DNA of 32,474 nucleotides from Limisphaerales bacterium (GTDB taxonomy: Bacteria; Verrucomicrobiota; Verrucomicrobiia; Limisphaerales; UBA8199). The position numbers were made by a program, and so were the translations under genes. The stretch covers positions 1 to 32,474 of the forward strand of contig PLZQ01000456.1 in assembly GCA_003152225.1 (NCBI GenBank), given 5' to 3'. A model generated the notes under the pieces. It made no database searches and was not told where the DNA came from. It saw only the letters and a program-made list of their open reading frames with translations. This document shows, in pieces, positions 24,223 to 32,474 of the stretch; position 1 is the stretch's first letter; every line of letters begins with the position of its first letter.

Positions 24223-27054
24223 ATGGCCCGAGATACTCGCGGACACCAAAGCCCGCGCGGCGAGGACTATGCCCGGAACCAACCTCGATCCTCTGACTCC
24301 CAAATAAACACTCCTATGCCTTCTACTATTCAAAAACCTTTCAGCGCCGCGGACCGTCAAATTGGCCGCCACCCTTTGGATGCCATCTTCTTGCCCAGAT
24401 CGGTCGCCGTGGTGGGCGCCACGGAAAAGCCCAACAGTGTCGGCCGCACCGTCCTCTGGAACCTGATGAACACCCCGTTCGGCGGCCCGGTTTATCCGGT
24501 CAACCCCACCCGGTCTAGCGTGCTCGGCATCAAGGCGTATCCCAAGCTCGCCGACCTGCCGGAAAGGCCCGACCTCATTGTCGTCACCACGCCTGCCGCG
24601 ATCATTCCCGGCCTGATGAGCGAAGCTGCGGACTTGGGCATCCCTGGCGCCATTATAATCTCTGCCGGCTTCAAGGAAGTCGGCCCCGCAGGCGCCGAAC
24701 TCGAACGCCAGGTTCTGGCCCAGGTCCGGCGCGGCAACATGCGCCTCATCGGCCCCAATTGCCTGGGGGTGCTGAGTCCGCTTCATGGCAGCAATCCAAG
24801 CTTTGCCCCCTCCATGGTCAGCAAAGGCTCGGTCGCTTTCCTGAGCCAATCCGGCGCCCTCGGCTGTGCGGTGCTCGATTGGTCCCTGCGCGAGGGCGTT
24901 GGCTTCAGCTCCTTCGTTTCCATCGGTTCCATGCTCGACGTCGGCTGGGGCGACCTGATCAGCTATTTCGGCGACGACCCGAACACCAAGAGCATCGTCA
25001 TCTACATGGAATCCATCGGCGATGCCCGATCCTTCCTGTCCGCCGCCCGCGAGGTCGCCCTGACCAAGCCCATCATTATCATCAAACCCGGCCGCACCGC
25101 CGGGGCGGCCAAGGCGGCTGCCTCCCATACCGGCTCCCTTACCGGGTCGGATGATGTTCTGGACGCCGCGTTCAAGCGCTGCGGCGTGCTGCGGGTCAAC
25201 GACATCTCCGAGGTTTTCGATATGTCCGAAGTGCTGGGCAAGCAACCTCGTCCCCAGGGCAACCGCCTCACCATTATCACCAACGCGGGGGGCCCCGGCG
25301 TCCTGGCCACCGACGCGCTGCTGACCACGGGCGGTACCCTGGCTGAGATCTCCAAAGAGACCATGGAAGAACTCAACAAGAACCTCCCGTCCGTCTGGAG
25401 CCATAACAACCCGATTGACGTCATTGGCGACGCCAGCCCCGAACTCTACGCCAAAGCGCTCGAAATCGCCGGACGCGACAAGAACAACGACGGCTTGCTG
25501 GTCATTCTGACGCCCCAGGCCATGACCAACTGCACCGGCACGGCGGAGAAACTCAAAGCCTTCGGGCATATCGAAGGCAAACCTGTGCTGGCAAGCTGGA
25601 TGGGGGGCAACATCGTGGCCGAGGGCGAAGTGCTGCTCAACAAGGCCAACATCCCCACGTTTGCTTATCCGGATACCGCCGCCCGGGCCTTCACCTTCAT
25701 GTATCAGTATTCGGAAAACCTGCGCGCCCTTTACGAGACGCCCGTGCCTTCCGCCGACCCCGCCGACCTCGAATCCGGTCGCGCCAAGGCCAACACCTTG
25801 ATCGCCTCGGTCAAGAAGACCGGCCGCACGATCCTCACCGAGGCCGAATCCAAGGACCTGCTCGGCTGTTACGGCATCCCCACGGTGATCACAAAGATCG
25901 CCAAGACCGAAGCCGCCGCAGCCAAAGTCGCGAAGGAGATTGGCTTTCCCATCGTGCTCAAGCTTTATTCCGAGACCATCACCCACAAGACTGACGTGGG
26001 CGGCGTCCAGTTGAACCTCAAGGACGAAGCCGATGTCCGCCGAGCCTTCAACGACATCAAGCAGGCCGTCACGGAGAAGAAGGGCGCCCAGCATTTCCAG
26101 GGCGTCACGGTGCAGAAGATGATCAAGCTCGGCGACGGCTACGAACTCATTCTGGGCAGCAGCATTGACCCGCAGTTTGGCCCCGTGCTGCTCTTCGGCA
26201 TGGGCGGCCAGCTCGTCGAGATATTCAAGGACAAGTCCCTGGCGCTCCCGCCCCTCAACACCACCCTGGCCCGGCGCATGATGGAGCGCACCAAGATCTA
26301 CCACGCCCTCAAAGGCGTGCGCGGCCGGAAGCCGGTGGACCTCGCCGCCCTCGAGAAGCTCATGGTCGGCTTCAGCCAGCTTGTCGCCGAACAGCGTTGG
26401 ATTAAGGAAATCGACATCAACCCGCTCTTTGCCTCCGGCGATGACCTGGTCGCCCTCGACGCTCGCGTCATCCTGCATGACCCCAAAACCGCCGAGGAGC
26501 AGTTGCCCAAGCTGTCCATCTGCCCGTATCCGACCCAATACGTCGGCGACTGGAAGATGAAAGACGCCACGAAGGTCACCATTCGCCCGATCCGTCCCGA
26601 GGACGAGCCGGTCATGGTGAACTTCCATGAAGGCCTCTCCGAGCGGAGCGTCTATCTGCGTTACTTTAGCCCGCTCAAGCTCTCGGAACGCGTCGCCCAC
26701 ACCCGCCTCATCCGCATCTGCTTCAACGACTACGACCGCGAGATCGCGCTCGTCGCCGAGCGCAAGGACGGCAAGGGAAAGTCTCAGATCATCGGCGTCG
26801 CCCGCCTCAGCAAGCTGCACGGCTCCAACGCCGGCGAGTTCGCCGTGGTGGTGACCGACCAATGGCAGCGCAAAGGGCTGGGCACGGAGTTGACCAAACG
26901 CTTGGTTCAAATCGCGAAGGACGAGAAGATGGCCCGCCTGGTCGCCTACACTCTGCGCGAGAACAAGGACATGCAGCAGATGTGCAAGAAGGTAGGCTTC
27001 AAAGTCCGTACCCCCGTCGGCGAGTCCGAATGCGTCATTGAGATGGAGCTTTAA
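24223..27054 (+). CDS. ADP-forming acyl-CoA synthetase fused to GNAT acetyltransferase
   Basis: The 943-aa protein has the Pat/PatZ-like layout: CoA-binding Rossmann domain (about 50-155, [20 protein letters not shown]), succinyl-CoA-ligase-like domains (about 180-490), ATP-grasp domain (about 525-760, [47 protein letters not shown]) and C-terminal GNAT domain (about 780-943, with acetyl-CoA loop QRKGLG). The synthetase half keeps His302 in ASHTGSLTG, the residue phosphorylated in active ADP-forming acetyl-CoA synthetases, so it may make or split acetyl-CoA as well as acetylate proteins. A GAGGA precedes the ATG at 24223; a later ATG at 24316 is possible. Its stop is 6 bp from the convergent TolC-like gene. 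Confidence 0.93.
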   Translation: MARDTRGHQSPRGEDYARNQPRSSDSQINTPMPSTIQKPFSAADRQIGRHPLDAIFLPRSVAVVGATEKPNSVGRTVLWNLMNTPFGGPVYPVNPTRSSVLGIKAYPKLADLPERPDLIVVTTPAAIIPGLMSEAADLGIPGAIIISAGFKEVGPAGAELERQVLAQVRRGNMRLIGPNCLGVLSPLHGSNPSFAPSMVSKGSVAFLSQSGALGCAVLDWSLREGVGFSSFVSIGSMLDVGWGDLISYFGDDPNTKSIVIYMESIGDARSFLSAAREVALTKPIIIIKPGRTAGAAKAAASHTGSLTGSDDVLDAAFKRCGVLRVNDISEVFDMSEVLGKQPRPQGNRLTIITNAGGPGVLATDALLTTGGTLAEISKETMEELNKNLPSVWSHNNPIDVIGDASPELYAKALEIAGRDKNNDGLLVILTPQAMTNCTGTAEKLKAFGHIEGKPVLASWMGGNIVAEGEVLLNKANIPTFAYPDTAARAFTFMYQYSENLRALYETPVPSADPADLESGRAKANTLIASVKKTGRTILTEAESKDLLGCYGIPTVITKIAKTEAAAAKVAKEIGFPIVLKLYSETITHKTDVGGVQLNLKDEADVRRAFNDIKQAVTEKKGAQHFQGVTVQKMIKLGDGYELILGSSIDPQFGPVLLFGMGGQLVEIFKDKSLALPPLNTTLARRMMERTKIYHALKGVRGRKPVDLAALEKLMVGFSQLVAEQRWIKEIDINPLFASGDDLVALDARVILHDPKTAEEQLPKLSICPYPTQYVGDWKMKDATKVTIRPIRPEDEPVMVNFHEGLSERSVYLRYFSPLKLSERVAHTRLIRICFNDYDREIALVAERKDGKGKSQIIGVARLSKLHGSNAGEFAVVVTDQWQRKGLGTELTKRLVQIAKDEKMARLVAYTLRENKDMQQMCKKVGFKVRTPVGESECVIEMEL

Positions 27055-27060
27055 CTGTCT

Positions 27061-28449
27061 TCAGGGGTGCTGCCCAGAGGACGGTATTGTTTGATGGGCG
27101 GTCGGTGGCCCGGGTAGGCCGCCGACGGCTTTGTTGAGGCCATACTGCGCTTTATTGTATTCGGCCAGCGCCGTTAGATAGTCAGAACGCGCTTGCGTCA
27201 GTTCTTGCTGGGCCTGGATATCTTCCAGCACGACGCCCACGCCGTACTGTTTGCGCTCGCGCGTCATCCGCAAGGTTTCGTTGGCTGTCGCCAGGTTCCG
27301 CTGGGCGATGGCAATTTGCGCCCACAAGGATTGCATCCGGGTCAAGTTGACGACGACTTGTAAGATAATGGTATCCTTGAGCTTCGCCTCGCCCAGTCGG
27401 GCCGATGCCAGCCGGGCTTTGCCCGCATTGACGCGCCCGGAGTCAAACAGCCCGCCGGGTCCAATCCGCCAACTCACGCCCAAGAGGTAATCCCCTTCGG
27501 CGCCGAAGTTGCCGGAGCCGCCGTCCGGTCCGCCCCCCAGCCCGCCCCCAAACGCCTGAGCCCCTACCGAGGGAATAAGCGGACCATAGACCGCCCCATT
27601 CCTGGCCGCCCGCGCCGCCGAGACGAACGCTTGGCTTTGTTTCAGTTCGGGTCGCGTCCGCAGCGCCTGCTCCACCAGCCCATGCATCGAAGCATTGGTC
27701 TCGAAGAGCGTGATGGGTGCTAGCAAGGTGTCCTGCGGGACCAATTCCACCGTTGAATCCAAATGCAGAATCAGCGCCAGCTCCGCCGCGGCCACACGCT
27801 GCCGTTCCAGTGCCTGGCGGAGGGTAATCTCGTAGCGTTCCGTTTGGGTTTGGACGCGCAACTCGTCTCCTTTGAAGACAATGCCGGACGACACCGCTGC
27901 GTGCAGTTGTTGTTGATAATCACCGGATGTCTTCAGCGCTTCCCTGGCTACCTCAACCAGGGCGCCGGCCTTGGCCAGATCAAAGTATCCCTGCGCCGCG
28001 CTTAACGTGGAGTCCTGGCGTTGCGCCTCCAACGCCTGGTCTGATGCTTTGACAAGTTGCTTCGCTGCGAGCGACTTGTAGATGGCATCGCCGAGGTCCA
28101 TCTGCGCCGTGACCGCGCCGCCGGGGTTATAGGACTGAAAGTGGGCATCCGAGATGGTTCCAGCCGGGACGGCCTGGGCTACTCCATCGCGGCGGTGATA
28201 CGCGGCGCCCGCGGTAATCCATGGGAAGAACTGCTCCTGCGCGCTTCGGCGGTTGGCCTGCAATTCGTTAAGCCGCTCGCGCGCCAGTTGAATGTCGAGA
28301 TTTCGCGCCCCCGCCAGCCGTAGAGCGGTCGGTAAGTCAATCGGATACGACGTCTCGTTGGTCGGCTGCGCAGAGACCCATCCCAGGCTGGCCACCAGCA
28401 CACCCGCCGCGTAAATCGTAAATCGTAAATCGCAAATCTCACTTCTCAT
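27061..28449 (-). CDS. TolC-family outer membrane channel
   Basis: Outer-membrane efflux protein of 462 aa, third gene of an RND tripartite operon. It has a signal peptide, then two repeated long-helix regions typical of OEP: IDLPTALRLAGARNLDIQLA, ARERLNELQANRR, and late in the protein NLTRMQSLWAQIAIAQRNLA with AQQELTQARSDYLTALAEYN-KAQYGLNKAVG. A Gly-rich loop (FGGGLGGGPDGGSGNFG, about 300-316) lies between them. The ATG overlaps the adaptor stop by four bases (ATGA), which fixes the start. The first codons (IleCysAspLeuArgPheThrIleTyr) are encoded by a 7-bp tandem array, so the leader is repeat-derived. A helical channel through the outer membrane is expected. Confidence 0.92.
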   Translation of the reverse strand: MRSEICDLRFTIYAAGVLVASLGWVSAQPTNETSYPIDLPTALRLAGARNLDIQLARERLNELQANRRSAQEQFFPWITAGAAYHRRDGVAQAVPAGTISDAHFQSYNPGGAVTAQMDLGDAIYKSLAAKQLVKASDQALEAQRQDSTLSAAQGYFDLAKAGALVEVAREALKTSGDYQQQLHAAVSSGIVFKGDELRVQTQTERYEITLRQALERQRVAAAELALILHLDSTVELVPQDTLLAPITLFETNASMHGLVEQALRTRPELKQSQAFVSAARAARNGAVYGPLIPSVGAQAFGGGLGGGPDGGSGNFGAEGDYLLGVSWRIGPGGLFDSGRVNAGKARLASARLGEAKLKDTIILQVVVNLTRMQSLWAQIAIAQRNLATANETLRMTRERKQYGVGVVLEDIQAQQELTQARSDYLTALAEYNKAQYGLNKAVGGLPGPPTAHQTIPSSGQHP

Positions 28450-28451
28450 TT
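28410..28451. repeat. six-unit heptamer array spanning the adaptor-TolC gene junction
   Basis: Plus-strand 7-mers: CGTAAAT three times, CGCAAAT, CTCACTT, CTCATTT. The last unit contains, on the reverse strand, both the adaptor stop codon and the TolC-like ATG. The three perfect units are translated in all three phases into the signal-peptide n-region. Confidence 0.88.
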
Positions 28452-29603
28452 GGCCTCCACAGCGGTGATCGGCTGCCCATCCGTTAGAGTCTGTTTGCCA
28501 ACGAGAATCACCGGTTGGTCGAGCTTCGCGTTGAGTATCTCAACGTTTAAGCCGTCGTTGAAGCCGGTCTGGACCGGGGTCTTCTTTGCCTTGCCATCGG
28601 CCACCGTAAACACGGACGCGCCCGACTTCTCGACAACCAGCGCTTGTACCGGCACGAGCAGCGTATCCGGCTTGCGCTCGACCTCCAATCGTACACTGGC
28701 GTAAGCGCCAGGTCGCAAGTCGCCGGTCGGGTTGGGGATTTCGATCTCCGCCAGCATACTCTTGGTGGCCTCGTCCAGCGCGTGGGCGAAACGCGTGACG
28801 GCGCCAGGGAAAGGCCGATTGGGCAGTTCTTCCACCGTTACCTGCGCCGGCACACCGTTCTTGATGAACGGCACTTCGGTTTCGGGCACGAATACCTGGA
28901 CGCGCACGCGGCGGTAGTCCATGACCGTGACCAGCGCAGCGCGTTGTGGCGCGTTGCCGGCCGTGGCGGCAGGGATAAACGCGCCGGGATCAACAAAACG
29001 TGCTGTGATCACGCCCTCGAAAGGCGCAATGATCCGCGCATACTGCAGCAGCGTCTGCGTCCGCTGAAGTTTGGCCTGCGCGATTTCCCATTGGCCTCGC
29101 AGGTCGTCCACCGTCTGCGGGATGACCAGGTCCGGCGCTCTTGTGCGTGCCTCGGCCATCCGCTCGTAGTTGGTGCGGCTCACCGCCGTCTCGGCCCTGT
29201 ATTGCGTTTCGTCGGCCAGCAACTCGGGCACTTCAACCTCGGCCAGCAGTTGCCCTTGCTTGACCGCGTCGCCCTTATCGACAGTAAGCGTCTTGAGATA
29301 GCCTGATACCTTGGCGTAAAGCGTAGCTTCCTGATAAGCCAGGATACGGAAGGAGGGCAGGGTGATGGTGCGGGCGATCTCGCCGCGTCTGGGCAGTACG
29401 GTCTGCACGGCGACGGGAGTAACCGCCTTTTGTGGGGCCTCAGCCGGGGAACGTCCACAGCCGAAAAGCGATGCAAGACCGAGGAGGGTGGCAAAGAAGC
29501 AGAACGGCCAACCCTTCCATGCCTGCATTTCGGACTTCGGGTTTCGGCCTTCTTTCGGCCTTCCCTCCGTAAGTTGCCTGGAGTTCAAATTGTTCGCTCG
29601 CAT
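28446..29603 (-). CDS. RND efflux periplasmic adaptor (membrane fusion protein)
   Basis: Periplasmic adaptor of 385 aa between the RND pump and the TolC-like channel. I choose the ATG at 29603 because AGGAGA lies 7 bp upstream, overlapping the pump gene's end. The first ~30 residues are a hydrophilic, partly repeat-encoded leader. A hydrophobic stretch and lipobox (LLGLASLFGC, Cys49) follow, so it is probably a lipoprotein. Core motifs are the barrel-sandwich halves YAKVSGYLKTLTVDKGDAVK and ARIIAPFEGVITARFVDPGA, a coiled coil between, and the barrel segment LRPGAYASVRLEVE. An internal ATG at 29528 would give a normal-length signal but lacks a Shine-Dalgarno. Confidence 0.92.
   Translation of the reverse strand: MRANNLNSRQLTEGRPKEGRNPKSEMQAWKGWPFCFFATLLGLASLFGCGRSPAEAPQKAVTPVAVQTVLPRRGEIARTITLPSFRILAYQEATLYAKVSGYLKTLTVDKGDAVKQGQLLAEVEVPELLADETQYRAETAVSRTNYERMAEARTRAPDLVIPQTVDDLRGQWEIAQAKLQRTQTLLQYARIIAPFEGVITARFVDPGAFIPAATAGNAPQRAALVTVMDYRRVRVQVFVPETEVPFIKNGVPAQVTVEELPNRPFPGAVTRFAHALDEATKSMLAEIEIPNPTGDLRPGAYASVRLEVERKPDTLLVPVQALVVEKSGASVFTVADGKAKKTPVQTGFNDGLNVEILNAKLDQPVILVGKQTLTDGQPITAVEAK
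29527..29558. repeat. degenerate heptamers in the adaptor leader
   Basis: Plus-strand 7-mers ATTTCGG, ACTTCGG, GTTTCGG and, after a 4-bp spacer, CTTTCGG. On the reverse strand they read CCGAAAG, CCGAAAC, CCGAAGT, CCGAAAT and are translated as a Pro/Lys/Arg-rich leader of the adaptor. The internal ATG at 29526-29528 overlaps the terminal unit. Confidence 0.75.
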
Positions 29604-29615
29604 AGTCAATTCTCC

Positions 29616-32474
29616 TCACGCCGCGCCCGCAGCCGAGCCTTGGGCGTCATCCGGGTGCAGGGACGCCGATCGTCGGTGCGCCGGCCCTTGGATGAGCGCG
29701 AACGCTGCCGGCAAGACCAGCAGTGTCGCCATGGTAGCAAATGCCAATCCGCCGATTACGGCTTGGCCAAGCGGGGCTGTCTGCTCCCCACCCTCACCCA
29801 AGCCCAGCGCCAGCGGCACCATGCCCGCGATCATGGCCAGGCTCGTCATGAGAATCGGCCGCAACCGGCTACGTGCCCCCTCCACCGCGGCCTCCGCCGC
29901 CGAGAGTGGGGTAGGGGTCTCGCCTGCCTCCCCAGACACGGGCAGGCGAGACGCCTGCCCTAATCTGGCGCGCTCGGCAAAGGTCACCAGCAGGATAGCG
30001 TTCGCCACTGCCACCCCAATCGCCATGATGGCCCCCATGAACGATTGGATGTTAAGCGTCGTTCCGGTCGCCCACAGCATAACGACCACCCCCGCAATCA
30101 CCGCCGGCGTCGTCACCACCACCAGGAATGATAGTTTCAGAGACTGGAAGTTAGCCGCCAACAGAAGAAAGATCACCACTACAGCCAGCAGCAACCCGGC
30201 GCGCAAGCCGCCCAGCATCTGTTCCAATGGCACGATCTGCCCGCGCACGGCGACGTTCACGCCCGCCGGTGGCGTCCCGAGTTCCTTCACTCCAGCGATC
30301 ACCTGCCGTGCTACGGTGCCGAGATCTGCCCCGGCGATGTTGGCCGTCACGGTAATCATGCGCTGCATGTTGTAGCGTTGATACTGGCCGACGGCCGTGC
30401 CTTCGGTGACCTTGGCCACATTGCGCAGCAACGTTCCCTGGCCGTCGTGATTCATGACCGGCACGTTTCGTGCCTGCTCCAGCGAATCCATCTGCGCCTG
30501 CGGAATCTGCACCTGGATTTGGTAGGAAACGCCGCTGTTAGGGTCAGCCCAATAGTTGGGGACTACAAATCGGCTCGACCAGGTCGCCGTCACCAACGAC
30601 CGTGAGACGTCAGACATCTTCACCCCCAGCAACCCGGCCTTCTGGCGGTCCACAGTCACGTCCACGGTCGGATAATCGAGCGACTGGCCGAATTGCACGT
30701 CCCGCAGGTGCGGAAGCCGTTGCAACCGGTCTTTGATGGTTTGCGCGAACGCACGGTTGGACGCCAAGTTCGGGCCGCTCACCGCCACCTCGATCGGCGT
30801 CGGCGACCCGAGGCTCATCACGCGGCTCACGATATCGCTCGGCTCAAAGGAGAAGCTCACCTCCGGCATCTGCGCCGTGAACTTCCGGCGCAGGCGCTCC
30901 TTCAACGCCTCGATCCGAATGGGTGCGCCCTTCTTCAACTGCACCTGCAACACGCCCTCCTCCGGTCCGCCGTTCCACAAATAGATCAGGTTGATCGGGT
31001 AATTTGCCCCATGCACTCCCACAAAACCGAGTGTTATCTCCACGTTCTGCGGGCCGGCTTCCTGTTTAATCAATTCCAGCGCCCGCAGTGCGACGGCCTC
31101 CGTGCCATCGATCTGCGTGCCCGCCGGCGCGCGCAGCCGCACTTGGAGCTGCCCTGCCTCCACCCGCGGGAATATCTCGGTCCCAAGCCCGCGCCCGATG
31201 AACGCAATGATGACCCCTGTGATCACGAGATACGCTGCCGCCACCAGCAAACGCCACCCCACCACGCGACGCATTAGTCCGGCATAACCGCGCTGAAATC
31301 GCGCGAACCCACCTTTGCTGGCGTCTCGGCCTTCCACCGCCTGCTCGTGGCCGCGCAGCACCCAGACCGACAGGATCGGCACCAGGGTACTCGACAGCAG
31401 ATAAGAGGCGACCATGGAGAAGCCGACGGCCAGCGAGAGCGGAAGGAACATGGCCTTGGCCGCACCCACCATGAACAACGCGGGCGTGAACATCGCCAGG
31501 ATGCAGAGCATCGCCAACAAACGGGGCCCGGCGGTTTCAGTGGTCGCGTCCAACGCGGCGCGTCCTAGCGACTTGCCACGCGCGAGATGGACATGGATGT
31601 TCTCAATCGAGACCGTGGCCTCGTCCACCAGGATGCCCACCGCCAGGGCCAGACCGCCCAAGGTCATAATATTGACGGTCTGTTTAGTGATCCATAGCGC
31701 CAGCACCGCGCTCATCAACGAGAGGGGAATGTTGATCACCACGATGAATGCGCTGCGCCAATCCCGCAGAAAGAGCAGAATCATCAACCCGGTCAGCATA
31801 GCCCCCAGGGCGCCCTCCAGAGTCAACCCCCCGATCGCTCGCGTCACGTAGGGCGACTGGTCAAATTCGTAGCTCACCTTCACATCCGCCGGCAGCACGC
31901 TCTGGAACTTCCCCAGGTTCTGCTTCACCAGGTTGACCACCGACATCGTCGAGGCATCCGAGCGCTTGGTCACCGGGATATAGACCGTGCGCCGGCCATT
32001 CACGAGCGCGTAGCTGGTCAGGATGTCCGAGCCGTCCACTACCGTCCCGATGTCGCGCACGAACACCGTCGGATAGACGCCTGTGCGGATCGGCACGCTC
32101 GCCAGGTCCTGGATGTTCTTGACCACCGAATTCAACGGCACCATGGGATACTTGCCGCCGATGGGCATATTGCCGGACGGGCTGATAAGGTTCGCCGCCG
32201 TAATGGCCGAAACGATCTCATCCGGCGCCATGTTCAAGGCGCGCAGTCGCTCGGGCTTCACGTTGATCAAAATGCTCCGGGCGCTCCCGCCGAACGGCGG
32301 CGGCGCCGACACGCCCGGCAGCGTCGCAAACAGCGGCCGCACGCGGTTTAGCGCCAGGTCCTGCATCTCACCCACCGTCCGCGTCTCGCTCGAAAATACG
32401 AGGTCGCCCACCGGCACGCTCCCGGCGTCAAACCGCATCACGAACGGCGGCACCGTCCCGGGCGGCATGAACGC
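29616..32474 (-). CDS. RND-superfamily efflux pump, 5' end beyond the window
   Basis: Inner-membrane proton-driven pump, first gene of the tripartite operon. It is truncated by the right edge: the frame is open to 32474, and the visible 950+ residues begin inside the first porter domain ([15 protein letters not shown]), so about 100-130 N-terminal residues are missing. Visible features are [20 protein letters not shown] (TM4, where AcrB has Asp-Asp, here Asp-Glu), a TM block to residue ~430, a second porter domain, and the C-terminal TM block with [20 protein letters not shown]. About residues 830-855 ([20 protein letters not shown]) look like an insertion before that motif, encoded by a palindromic repeat. 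Substrate is unknown; this Asp-Glu subgroup is not AcrB-like in TM4. Confidence 0.93.
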   Translation of the reverse strand, partial: AFMPPGTVPPFVMRFDAGSVPVGDLVFSSETRTVGEMQDLALNRVRPLFATLPGVSAPPPFGGSARSILINVKPERLRALNMAPDEIVSAITAANLISPSGNMPIGGKYPMVPLNSVVKNIQDLASVPIRTGVYPTVFVRDIGTVVDGSDILTSYALVNGRRTVYIPVTKRSDASTMSVVNLVKQNLGKFQSVLPADVKVSYEFDQSPYVTRAIGGLTLEGALGAMLTGLMILLFLRDWRSAFIVVINIPLSLMSAVLALWITKQTVNIMTLGGLALAVGILVDEATVSIENIHVHLARGKSLGRAALDATTETAGPRLLAMLCILAMFTPALFMVGAAKAMFLPLSLAVGFSMVASYLLSSTLVPILSVWVLRGHEQAVEGRDASKGGFARFQRGYAGLMRRVVGWRLLVAAAYLVITGVIIAFIGRGLGTEIFPRVEAGQLQVRLRAPAGTQIDGTEAVALRALELIKQEAGPQNVEITLGFVGVHGANYPINLIYLWNGGPEEGVLQVQLKKGAPIRIEALKERLRRKFTAQMPEVSFSFEPSDIVSRVMSLGSPTPIEVAVSGPNLASNRAFAQTIKDRLQRLPHLRDVQFGQSLDYPTVDVTVDRQKAGLLGVKMSDVSRSLVTATWSSRFVVPNYWADPNSGVSYQIQVQIPQAQMDSLEQARNVPVMNHDGQGTLLRNVAKVTEGTAVGQYQRYNMQRMITVTANIAGADLGTVARQVIAGVKELGTPPAGVNVAVRGQIVPLEQMLGGLRAGLLLAVVVIFLLLAANFQSLKLSFLVVVTTPAVIAGVVVMLWATGTTLNIQSFMGAIMAIGVAVANAILLVTFAERARLGQASRLPVSGEAGETPTPLSAAEAAVEGARSRLRPILMTSLAMIAGMVPLALGLGEGGEQTAPLGQAVIGGLAFATMATLLVLPAAFALIQGPAHRRSASLHPDDAQGSAAGAA
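29917..29960. repeat. REP-like palindromes translated inside the RND pump
   Basis: GTCTCGCCTGCC (29917-29928) and GGCAGGCGAGAC (29941-29952) are perfect 12-nt inverted arms. The second arm also starts a tight hairpin, GGGCAGGCG-AGA-CGCCTGCCC (29940-29960), with 9 perfect pairs. The frame stays open and codes for an extra loop of roughly 20 residues. Confidence 0.85.

Noticed and set aside
24190-26910. A 906-codon open frame on the reverse strand opposite the acyl-CoA synthetase gene
   Set aside because: Its protein is rich in Gly, Asp, His and Ala with no domain, while the forward strand carries a full-length known fusion. It results from GC-rich codon bias.

Overview
The window is a GC-rich bacterial chromosome segment with 26 protein-coding genes packed on both strands. 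I see no tRNA, rRNA, CRISPR array or transposase. The mix suggests a Gram-negative, heterotrophic bacterium of the Planctomycetota/Verrucomicrobiota group, most likely Verrucomicrobiota. The pointers are a Tat-exported Gfo/Idh/MocA oxidoreductase, an HGSNAT-like DUF5009 membrane protein, several lipoproteins, an RND tripartite exporter and many small dispersed repeats. This placement is inference; no marker in the window proves it.

Layout. 1-3000: small exported or lipoprotein-like hypotheticals and a DUF192 protein. 3081-5765: secreted Gfo/Idh oxidoreductase, convergent with a DUF5009 acyltransferase-like membrane protein. 5907-6170: rpsT. 6400-7203: family 2 glycosyltransferase. 7447-12094: forward cluster of YmdB-like phosphodiesterase, xseA, xseB and a divergent dxs. 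12353-14285: NADP-type icd and a hemerythrin-like protein. 14286-15041: gene-free stretch with clustered hairpins. 15042-17342 (reverse): M14 metallopeptidase, bioB and a small hypothetical. 17828-22803: MacAB-like operon (adaptor, ATPase, two paralogous permeases). 23062-27054: PocR-domain AraC regulator followed by an ADP-forming acyl-CoA synthetase/GNAT fusion. 27061-32474 (reverse): RND pump (cut by the window edge), adaptor and TolC-like channel in one operon.

The most striking content is repeats rather than genes. Degenerate tandem microrepeats with 7- or 8-bp periods sit at gene junctions. In several cases they contain or abut the start codon (xseA, dxs, MacB-like ATPase, second permease, TolC-like gene). 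Others are translated in frame inside proteins (M14 peptidase, RND adaptor leader, TolC-like leader). A separate REP-like palindrome is translated inside the RND pump. Two longer inverted-repeat elements follow rpsT and dxs. Together they suggest a genome in which small repeats spread into operon junctions and reading frames. This is the part of the window most worth testing.
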